From Citrobacter sp. FP75 (GTDB lineage Bacteria; Pseudomonadota; Gammaproteobacteria; Enterobacterales; Enterobacteriaceae): a stretch of 64,000 nt of DNA. The translations under genes were made by a program, and so were the position numbers. This document shows, piece after piece, positions 57,619 to 64,000 of this stretch. Position 1 is the stretch's first letter; the number at the start of each line of letters is the position of its first letter. The stretch lies in NCBI RefSeq assembly GCF_018342065.1, contig NZ_JAFDOE010000003.1:62001-126000 (forward strand), read 5' to 3'. Under the pieces are notes generated by a model. That model searched no databases. It was not told where the DNA came from and worked only from the letters and a program-made list of their open reading frames with translations.

Positions 57619-58992
57619 CTACTTCGCTTTTGGCTGTCGCTTTTTCGCGGCAGCCTTTACCAATTTTATCTCGCTTTCCACCCAGCCATCGTTCAGGCGG
57701 GTGGTGAGCAGAGCGCCTGGTCTGGCCTGTTTGGTTGTCTTTAACACTGCGCCATCGTTTGTTGTGGTGACGCTATAGCCGCGCGCCAGCGTGGCTAACG
57801 GGCTGACCGCCTCCAGATGCGTGACCGCGTTGCCAAAACGCTCGCGCTGTTCGCTAAGGCGCGTGCGAATGTTTTCCGCCAGTCGATACTCCAACTGCTG
57901 AATACGTGATTGCGCACGATGAATGCGCGGCTGCGGGTTTTGCTGATTCAGCCTTTGCTCAAGGCGAATTTGCTGCTGTGAAGCGCGCTTGAGCTGGTTT
58001 TCCAGCGCAAAGCTCATGCGCTGACGCAGTCGCTCCAGCGCCGTTTGCTGGCGAGCCAGACGCAACTGCGGGTGCTGCTGTTGCAAGCGGTGATGTAGCT
58101 GGGTAAATCGACGAGTGCGATTGGCGAGGTAGTAATCCATCGCCATGCCTAAACGTTGCTGGACGGATTGAATCTGGCGCAGCAACTCCTGCTGGTTACG
58201 GCTAACAATTTCGGCAGCCGCAGAAGGCGTTGGGGCGCGCAGGTCGCCAACAAAATCGGCGATGGTCACGTCAGTTTCGTGGCCGACTGCGCTAACTACC
58301 GGGATCGTGCTTGCAAAAATCGCCCGCGCCACGCGTTCGTCGTTAAAGCTCCATAAATCCTCCAGCGAGCCGCCGCCGCGTCCGACGATGAGTACATCGC
58401 ACTCGCCTCGCGCGTTCGCCAGTTCAATGGCGCGAACAATCTGCCCCGGCGCATCATCGCCCTGAACGGCGGTCGGGTAAATGATAACGGGCAGGGAAGG
58501 ATCGCGACGCTTCAGGACGTGGAGAATATCGTGCAGCGCGGCGCCCGTTTTGGAGGTAATCACCCCGACGCAGTGGGCAGGAGAGGGCAGTGATTTCTTG
58601 AACTGCTGATCAAACAATCCTTCGGCCTGCAGTTTGGCTTTCAGTTGCTCATACTTCTGTTGCAACAGGCCTTCACCCGCAGGCTGCATGCTCTCAACGA
58701 TAATCTGGTAATCACCACGCGGTTCATACAGCGTAATGTTCGCGCGCACCAGCACTTGCTGCCCGTGTTGCGGGCGGAATGTCACACGACGGTTGCTGTT
58801 GCGAAACATCGCGCAGCGCACCTGAGCGGTGTCATCTTTGAGCGTGAAATACCAGTGGCCGGACGAAGGTTGGGTGAAATTCGAGATTTCGCCGCTGATC
58901 CACACTTGTCCCATCTCCTGCTCAAGCAGCAGACGAACCGTCTGATTAAGGCGACTTACGGTAAAGATTGACGAGGTTTGAGAGGATAACAT
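57619..58992 (-). CDS. xseA: Exonuclease VII large subunit
   Basis: The 457-residue protein is the large subunit of exonuclease VII. An N-terminal OB-fold (about 1-105, [24 protein letters not shown]) is followed by the catalytic domain with [15 protein letters not shown] and [25 protein letters not shown]. Long coiled-coil helices (about 270-410, Gln/Arg-rich) bind XseB subunits. It degrades single-stranded DNA from both ends. It is divergent from guaB and forms the right border of the adhesin island. Confidence 0.95.
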   Translation of the reverse strand: MLSSQTSSIFTVSRLNQTVRLLLEQEMGQVWISGEISNFTQPSSGHWYFTLKDDTAQVRCAMFRNSNRRVTFRPQHGQQVLVRANITLYEPRGDYQIIVESMQPAGEGLLQQKYEQLKAKLQAEGLFDQQFKKSLPSPAHCVGVITSKTGAALHDILHVLKRRDPSLPVIIYPTAVQGDDAPGQIVRAIELANARGECDVLIVGRGGGSLEDLWSFNDERVARAIFASTIPVVSAVGHETDVTIADFVGDLRAPTPSAAAEIVSRNQQELLRQIQSVQQRLGMAMDYYLANRTRRFTQLHHRLQQQHPQLRLARQQTALERLRQRMSFALENQLKRASQQQIRLEQRLNQQNPQPRIHRAQSRIQQLEYRLAENIRTRLSEQRERFGNAVTHLEAVSPLATLARGYSVTTTNDGAVLKTTKQARPGALLTTRLNDGWVESEIKLVKAAAKKRQPKAK

Positions 58993-59084
58993 GTGAGCGG
59001 GATCAAATTCTAAATCAGCAGGTTATTCAGTCGAAAGTAACATGCCCACAGAGGAGCGCAAGGTTTTTTTGCAAAAAAGTGTGG

Positions 59085-59110
59085 ATGCAATCGGTTACGC
59101 TCTGTATAAT
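59085..59110 (+). promoter_or_regulatory. guaBA promoter with PurR operator
   Basis: ATGCAATCGGTTACGC (59085-59100) matches the PurR box dyad (ACGCAAACGTTTGCGT-like), placed over the -35 region. TATAAT at 59105-59110 is followed by the GC-rich discriminator GCCACGG, typical of stringently controlled promoters. PurR with hypoxanthine or guanine would repress. Confidence 0.8.
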
Positions 59111-59153
59111 GCCACGGCAATATTTATTAACCAATCTGGTCGAGATATTGCCC

Positions 59154-60620
59154 ATGCTACGTATTGCCAAAGAAGCCCTGACGTTTGACGACGTCCTCCT
59201 CGTTCCCGCTCATTCTACCGTTCTGCCGAATACTGCTGACCTCAGCACGCAGTTGACGAAAACCATTCGTCTGAACATTCCTATGCTCTCCGCAGCCATG
59301 GATACCGTGACTGAAGCGCGCCTTGCGATTGCTCTGGCACAGGAAGGCGGCATCGGTTTTATCCACAAAAACATGTCTATCGAGCGCCAGGCTGAAGAAG
59401 TCCGTCGCGTGAAGAAACACGAATCAGGCGTGGTGACTGACCCACAGACCGTGCTGCCAACCACGACTCTGCGCGAAGTAAGAGAACTGACCGAACGCAA
59501 CGGTTTTGCGGGCTATCCGGTGGTGACGGAAGATAACGAACTGGTGGGTATCATCACCGGTCGTGACGTGCGTTTTGTGACCGACCTCAGTCAGCCGGTT
59601 AGCGTATACATGACGCCAAAAGAGCGTCTGGTTACGGTACGTGAAGGCGAAGCGCGTGATGTTGTGCTGGCAAAAATGCACGAAAAGCGCGTTGAGAAAG
59701 CGCTGGTTGTTGATAACGGCTTCCATCTGCGCGGCATGATCACCGTAAAAGACTTCCAGAAAGCTGAGCGTAAACCTAACGCCTGTAAAGACGAGCATGG
59801 CCGTCTGCGCGTAGGTGCGGCTGTAGGCGCGGGTGCAGGTAACGAAGAGCGTGTTGATGCGCTGGTTGCCGCAGGTGTTGACGTGTTGCTGATTGACTCC
59901 TCCCATGGCCACTCTGAAGGCGTATTGCAGCGTATTCGTGAAACCCGTGCGAAATACCCGGATCTGCAAATCATCGGCGGTAACGTTGCAACGGGCGCAG
60001 GCGCTCGTGCGCTGGCTGAAGCCGGTTGCAGCGCGGTGAAAGTGGGTATTGGCCCTGGTTCTATCTGTACGACTCGTATCGTCACCGGCGTGGGCGTTCC
60101 GCAGATCACTGCGGTTTCCGACGCGGTTGAAGCGCTGGAAGGCACCGGTATTCCGGTTATCGCCGACGGCGGTATCCGTTTCTCTGGCGATATCGCTAAA
60201 GCGATCGCTGCAGGCGCGGCTGCGGTAATGGTGGGTTCTATGCTGGCCGGTACCGAAGAATCCCCGGGTGAAATTGAACTCTACCAGGGTCGTTCTTACA
60301 AATCTTACCGTGGTATGGGCTCTCTGGGCGCGATGTCCAAAGGCTCTTCTGACCGTTACTTCCAGAGCGATAACGCTGCTGACAAACTGGTACCGGAAGG
60401 TATCGAAGGTCGCGTTGCCTATAAAGGCCGCCTGAAAGAGATTATCCACCAGCAGATGGGCGGCCTGCGCTCCTGTATGGGGCTGACCGGCTGTGGTACT
60501 ATCGACGCGCTGCGAACGAAAGCAGAGTTTGTCCGCATCAGCGGTGCGGGTATTCAGGAAAGTCACGTTCACGACGTGACCATCACCAAAGAGTCCCCTA
60601 ACTACCGCATGGGCTCCTGA
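59154..60620 (+). CDS. guaB: IMP dehydrogenase
   Basis: The 488-residue enzyme oxidises IMP to XMP with NAD, the first step to GMP. The catalytic Cys305 is in [10 protein letters not shown], and the mobile flap and monovalent-cation site follow. Two CBS domains are inserted at about 93-205. The ATG at 59154 gives [14 protein letters not shown] as in E. coli; the more upstream ATG at 58968 would overlap xseA and the promoter. Confidence 0.97.
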   Translation: MLRIAKEALTFDDVLLVPAHSTVLPNTADLSTQLTKTIRLNIPMLSAAMDTVTEARLAIALAQEGGIGFIHKNMSIERQAEEVRRVKKHESGVVTDPQTVLPTTTLREVRELTERNGFAGYPVVTEDNELVGIITGRDVRFVTDLSQPVSVYMTPKERLVTVREGEARDVVLAKMHEKRVEKALVVDNGFHLRGMITVKDFQKAERKPNACKDEHGRLRVGAAVGAGAGNEERVDALVAAGVDVLLIDSSHGHSEGVLQRIRETRAKYPDLQIIGGNVATGAGARALAEAGCSAVKVGIGPGSICTTRIVTGVGVPQITAVSDAVEALEGTGIPVIADGGIRFSGDIAKAIAAGAAAVMVGSMLAGTEESPGEIELYQGRSYKSYRGMGSLGAMSKGSSDRYFQSDNAADKLVPEGIEGRVAYKGRLKEIIHQQMGGLRSCMGLTGCGTIDALRTKAEFVRISGAGIQESHVHDVTITKESPNYRMGS

Positions 60621-60683
60621 TAAGTTTCCGCGCCCGGCTCAATGCCGGGCGAATTTGTTTCACTTGCCTCGGAATTAGCGTCA

Positions 60684-62261
60684 ATGACAGACAATATTCA
60701 TAAACATCGCATTCTCATCCTCGATTTTGGATCGCAGTACACTCAACTGGTGGCACGTCGCGTACGTGAGCTGGGCGTCTACTGTGAACTGTGGGCATGG
60801 GATGTTACGGAAGCACAAATTCGCGAATTCAACCCAAGCGGTATTATTCTTTCCGGCGGCCCGGAAAGCACTACTGAAGACAATAGCCCGCGAGCACCGC
60901 AGTATGTGTTTGAAGCGGGTGTTCCTGTATTTGGCGTGTGCTACGGCATGCAGACCATGGCGATGCAGCTCGGTGGCCATGTTGAAGGGTCTCACGAGCG
61001 TGAATTCGGCTACGCGCAGGTAGAAGTTCAGACCGACAGCGCGCTGATCCGTGGCATCGAAGATTCACTGACCGCAGATGGCAAACCGCTGCTGGACGTG
61101 TGGATGAGCCACGGCGACAAAGTGACCGCTATCCCGGAAGGCTTCGTCACCGTTGCCAGCACCGAAAGCTGTCCGTTTGCCATTATGGCGCATGAAGAAA
61201 AACGCTTTTACGGCGTGCAGTTCCACCCGGAGGTCACCCACACCCGTCAGGGGCTGCGTATGCTGGAGCGCTTTGTGCGTGACATCTGCCAGTGTGAAGC
61301 CCTGTGGACGCCGGCAAAAATCATTGACGACGCCGTGGAGCGTATCCGTCAGCAGGTTGGCGACGACAAAGTGATCCTCGGCCTGTCCGGCGGCGTTGAC
61401 TCCTCCGTGACCGCCATGCTGCTGCATCGCGCCATCGGTAAAAACCTGACCTGCGTATTCGTTGATAACGGTCTGCTGCGCCTCAATGAAGCTGAGCAGG
61501 TCATGGATATGTTCGGCGATCACTTCGGCTTGAACATCATTCACGTTAAAGGCGAGCAGCGTTTCCTGGACGCGCTGAAAGGCGAGAACGATCCGGAAGC
61601 CAAACGTAAAATTATCGGTCGCGTGTTCGTTGAAGTCTTTGACGAAGAAGCGCTGAAACTGCAAGACGTGAAGTGGCTGGCGCAGGGCACTATCTACCCG
61701 GACGTTATCGAATCTGCCGCTTCTGCAACCGGTAAAGCACACGTCATCAAATCTCATCACAACGTCGGCGGCCTGCCGAAAGAGATGAAGATGGGTCTCG
61801 TTGAACCGCTGCGTGAGCTGTTCAAAGATGAAGTGCGTAAAATTGGCCTGGAGCTGGGGCTGCCGTACGACATGCTGTACCGTCACCCGTTCCCGGGGCC
61901 AGGTTTGGGCGTACGCGTGCTGGGCGAAGTGAAGAAAGAGTACTGCGACCTGCTGCGTCGTGCGGACGCTATCTTCATTGAAGAGCTGCACAAAGCTGAC
62001 CTGTACAACAAAGTGAGCCAGGCGTTCACCGTGTTTCTGCCGGTACGTTCCGTTGGTGTGATGGGCGATGGACGTAAGTACGACTGGGTGGTTTCTCTGC
62101 GTGCGGTAGAAACCATCGACTTTATGACTGCTCACTGGGCACACCTGCCGTATGACTTCCTCGGTCGCGTGTCCAACCGCATTATCAACGAAGTGAACGG
62201 TATTTCCCGCGTGGTGTATGACATCAGCGGTAAGCCGCCAGCAACGATTGAGTGGGAATAA
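60684..62261 (+). CDS. guaA: GMP synthase (glutamine-hydrolysing)
   Basis: The 525-residue enzyme converts XMP to GMP. The N-terminal class I glutamine amidotransferase has VCYGMQ (Cys86) and the FHPEV His/Glu pair (about 181-183). The ATP pyrophosphatase has the P-loop LSGGVDSSV (about 235-243), and a C-terminal dimerisation domain ends TIEWE. The ATG at 60684 fits E. coli; it follows guaB by 63 bases in the same operon. Confidence 0.97.
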   Translation: MTDNIHKHRILILDFGSQYTQLVARRVRELGVYCELWAWDVTEAQIREFNPSGIILSGGPESTTEDNSPRAPQYVFEAGVPVFGVCYGMQTMAMQLGGHVEGSHEREFGYAQVEVQTDSALIRGIEDSLTADGKPLLDVWMSHGDKVTAIPEGFVTVASTESCPFAIMAHEEKRFYGVQFHPEVTHTRQGLRMLERFVRDICQCEALWTPAKIIDDAVERIRQQVGDDKVILGLSGGVDSSVTAMLLHRAIGKNLTCVFVDNGLLRLNEAEQVMDMFGDHFGLNIIHVKGEQRFLDALKGENDPEAKRKIIGRVFVEVFDEEALKLQDVKWLAQGTIYPDVIESAASATGKAHVIKSHHNVGGLPKEMKMGLVEPLRELFKDEVRKIGLELGLPYDMLYRHPFPGPGLGVRVLGEVKKEYCDLLRRADAIFIEELHKADLYNKVSQAFTVFLPVRSVGVMGDGRKYDWVVSLRAVETIDFMTAHWAHLPYDFLGRVSNRIINEVNGISRVVYDISGKPPATIEWE

Positions 62262-62302
62262 CAACGTCCCCCTTAACCTGATTTTACGCAGGTGACTCGC
62301 AC

Positions 62303-62335
62303 AAAACCCTCTGTTTTTACAGAGGGTTTTTTATT
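62303..62335. terminator. Bidirectional terminator after guaA
   Basis: AAAACCCTCTG-TTTTTA-CAGAGGGTTTT followed by TT forms a symmetrical hairpin between convergent guaA and the mscS-like gene, able to stop both. Confidence 0.9.
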
Positions 62336-62342
62336 ATTGCAG

Positions 62343-63221
62343 TTAATCGACCAGCTGTAGCTGCGGCTGTGATTGTGATGGAACGTTCTGAACACGGACA
62401 TCCATTTGTGGATAAGGTAGATCGATATGGTTGGCGTCCATCGCTTCTTTGATGTTTTCCAGCAGATCGTAATATGTGTTCCAGTATTCGCCGTTACGCA
62501 CCCAAACGCGAACGTAGAAGTTTAGCGATGAGGCGGCAAGTTCGCCCAGACGCACGGTCACGCCGCGACTCTGATCAATGCGTTCATCTTGCTCGATGAT
62601 GTGATTAATGACGCGTTTCACATCTGCAATACGGCTCTGATAGCCGACGCCAATCACCAGGTCGATACGGCGAAACGGGTGGCGAGAATAGTTGATGATA
62701 TTGTCAGAGATAATCTTACCGTTGGGGATCACCACTTCTTTGCTATCGGCGGTGAGCAGAGTGGTTGAGAAGAGATGTACCTTTTCAACCGTCCCGGTGA
62801 CCGCGCCAATTTGCACGATCTCGCCGGAGCGGAATGGGCGCAAGGAGACCAGTAGCACGCCGGCTGCAAAGTTGGACAGCGACCCCTGCAGCGCCAGGCC
62901 AACGGCCAGCCCGGCGGCACCAATGATGGCAATAATGGATGACGTTTCGATGCCGATGCGACCCAGAGCTGCAACGACAAAAAATGCGAGGATGATATAG
63001 CGGACCAGCGCGGTGAAGAACTGGATAATAGTGATGTCGACTTTACGCTTTAACAGCAGCTTCTCCAGTCCTCGAGAAAGCAGGCGTGAGACAAATTTAC
63101 CGATAAACAGTAGAATCACGGCGGCAACAATGTTCCAGCCAAATTGAATCACCGCATCGCTGTGCCCGGCGATCCACTCAAAACCGCTTCGTATTTTAGG
63201 AAATAATGTAAAACCCTGCAT
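62343..63221 (-). CDS. MscS-family mechanosensitive channel (paralogue)
   Basis: The 292-residue inner-membrane protein is of the small MscS class: three predicted helices, with TM3 carrying AAGLAVGLALQGSLSNFAAGVLL, the Gly/Ala-packed pore helix. The beta domain includes RPFRSGEIVQIG and IPNGKIISDNIINYSRHP, and the C-terminus ends PYPQMDVRV like MscS. It differs enough from E. coli MscS (286 residues, next to fbaA in E. coli) to be a paralogue. It would open under hypo-osmotic membrane tension. AGGGTAAT precedes the ATG. E. coli carries yfgH and yfgI here instead. Confidence 0.85.
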   Translation of the reverse strand: MQGFTLFPKIRSGFEWIAGHSDAVIQFGWNIVAAVILLFIGKFVSRLLSRGLEKLLLKRKVDITIIQFFTALVRYIILAFFVVAALGRIGIETSSIIAIIGAAGLAVGLALQGSLSNFAAGVLLVSLRPFRSGEIVQIGAVTGTVEKVHLFSTTLLTADSKEVVIPNGKIISDNIINYSRHPFRRIDLVIGVGYQSRIADVKRVINHIIEQDERIDQSRGVTVRLGELAASSLNFYVRVWVRNGEYWNTYYDLLENIKEAMDANHIDLPYPQMDVRVQNVPSQSQPQLQLVD

Positions 63222-63590
63222 GGTATTACCCTGTTGAATATAAAAATGATAAAAGGCTTATATAAATTTCAATTGCATATGACATACAAATAAACGAGCC
63301 ATTTATATTAATTAATAATATTGATTAGCGGCTATTTGAGCTGTGTTTGTGCTTTTTATGTTCAATAAACAAAAACATAGGAAATCTGCGTGAATAGTGC
63401 TGCGACGTGGTATGAAAAGATAGTGTAATTGTGCGGAAAACCAAAATGCCTTGTCGGGGCACAATGTACGGGGGTATAAAAAGGGTAAGAGAAGGGAACG
63501 CAAATCCCTTACCGGATGGTTAAATGTCAGGCGATTAGCCATCCGGTAAGGAATCTTGTAATTCATGACATCACAAAGGTCTACGAGCGA
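63222..63590. other. Intergenic region between the mscS-like gene and yfgG
   Basis: About 370 bases without a credible gene. The left part is AT-rich (TTAATTAATAATATT near 63308) and probably contains the minus-strand promoter of the channel gene. The right part holds a long palindrome (63507-63551). Confidence 0.5.
63507..63551. repeat. 17-bp-stem palindrome downstream of yfgG
   Basis: CCTTACCGGATGGTTAA (63507-63523) and TTAGCCATCCGGTAAGG (63535-63551) pair over 17 positions with one G-T, around an 11-base loop. It lies about 40 bases after the yfgG stop. It has no T-run and does not match the REP consensus well. Confidence 0.8.
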
Positions 63591-63794
63591 TTAACGTTGG
63601 TCAATTTGTGCCGGGGAAGTCTGTTGCGACAGACTGCTCTGTTGGGATTCTTTCTTGTCCTGATGGTGGTGCCACGCACCGATAGCAGAGTAGACGAAGC
63701 GTCCAAAGAAGAAGAGAAAGCTGATAAGCAGTACGATCCTGATCATTCGACTGTTAAATCGGTGTCGTTTTCGTAGGCTGGTAACCTGGCTCAC
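63591..63794 (-). CDS. yfgG: YfgG family small membrane protein
   Basis: The 67-residue protein has the basic start TSLRKRHRFNSRM and one membrane helix (about 18-35, IVLLISFLFFFGRFVYSAIG), then a Gln/Ser-rich tail. It matches E. coli YfgG (63 residues), reported to be involved in nickel/cobalt stress. The E. coli N-terminus (MSQATS...) aligns to VSQVTS here, so the start is the GTG at 63794, preceded by AAGGAA; an upstream in-frame ATG at 63848 would add 18 residues without support. Confidence 0.85.
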   Translation of the reverse strand: MSQVTSLRKRHRFNSRMIRIVLLISFLFFFGRFVYSAIGAWHHHQDKKESQQSSLSQQTSPAQIDQR

Positions 63795-64000
63795 AAAGGG
63801 TTCCTTCAAGTGTACCCAACGATGGGCGATACTTACATTAAGGCACACTGTGAGGGAATGGTCAATTCATTATTATGTAAAAAGCATCAGTCGTTTTATC
63901 TTCTTATGTTATGAAAGATAATTTTATTATTTGCATTAATAATGGATTAACGATAACAAAAGAGGAAAAAAGTAATAAATGATTAATGAGGAATATTTTT
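63795..64000. other. Right edge, upstream of yfgG
   Basis: Very AT-rich toward the window end. It should contain the yfgG promoter on the minus strand. No complete gene or clear regulatory motif is visible. Confidence 0.4.

Noticed and set aside
59424-60572. Long minus-strand ORF (382 residues) over guaB
   Set aside because: It lies wholly opposite a certain gene, has no family resemblance, and reflects third-position GC bias.
61065-62264. Minus-strand ORF (399 residues) over guaA
   Set aside because: A shadow of guaA: entirely antisense, no Shine-Dalgarno or recognisable domain.

Overview
The window is chromosomal DNA from an enteric gammaproteobacterium (Enterobacteriaceae). Almost every gene in the core has a close, recognisable E. 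coli/Salmonella counterpart, and the backbone follows the E. coli order (csiE, suhB, trmJ, iscRSUA-hscBA-fdx-iscX, pepB, sseB, ryfA, sseA, yfhM-pbpC, ndk, rlmN, rodZ, ispG, hisS, yfgM, bamB, der, yfgJ, xseA, guaBA, yfgG). The accessory content, especially a sinH/sinI/rat-type adhesin locus between yfgJ and xseA, is Salmonella- or Citrobacter-like. I cannot fix the species from sequence alone; a Citrobacter-type genome is my best guess.

Layout. 0-7 kb: yphG and a yphB-like aldose epimerase, then hcaT converging on csiE; the hca dioxygenase genes that accompany hcaT in E. coli are absent. 7.1-14 kb: a six-gene minus-strand sugar uptake operon (periplasmic binding protein, ATPase, two permeases, FGGY kinase of D-ribulokinase type, KdsD-like SIS isomerase without CBS domains), with no regulator. 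14.3-16 kb: a DUF1007/NicO pair, probably a metal exporter. 16-27 kb: suhB, trmJ, the complete isc iron-sulfur operon with two IscR-type operators, pepB, sseB, the small RNA ryfA with a decayed second copy, and sseA. 27-43.6 kb: yfhM-pbpC, ndk, rlmN, rodZ, ispG, hisS, yfgM, bamB, der. 43.9-46.5 kb: an inserted POT-family transporter and a Gfo/Idh/MocA-type oxidoreductase. 46.6-57.6 kb: yfgJ, then an inverse autotransporter (SinH), a small exported protein (SinI) and a 2401-residue exported repeat protein (RatB-like). 57.6-64 kb: xseA, guaBA with a PurR box, an MscS paralogue and yfgG.

The most interesting part is the SinH-SinI-RatB-like locus. The three proteins share modules pairwise: SinH and SinI end in the same domain of about 95 residues with a 12-residue EF-hand-like loop, and SinI and the giant protein begin, after their signal peptides, with the same short motif. 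The giant protein is a chain of eight units of about 280 residues, each seeming to pair a lectin-like domain of invasin D5 type with an Ig-like domain, and it has no visible membrane anchor. This suggests that SinI links a secreted adhesive fibre to the SinH surface protein. The second candidate system is the ABC transporter/D-ribulokinase/arabinose-5-phosphate-isomerase-like operon, whose substrate I cannot name.
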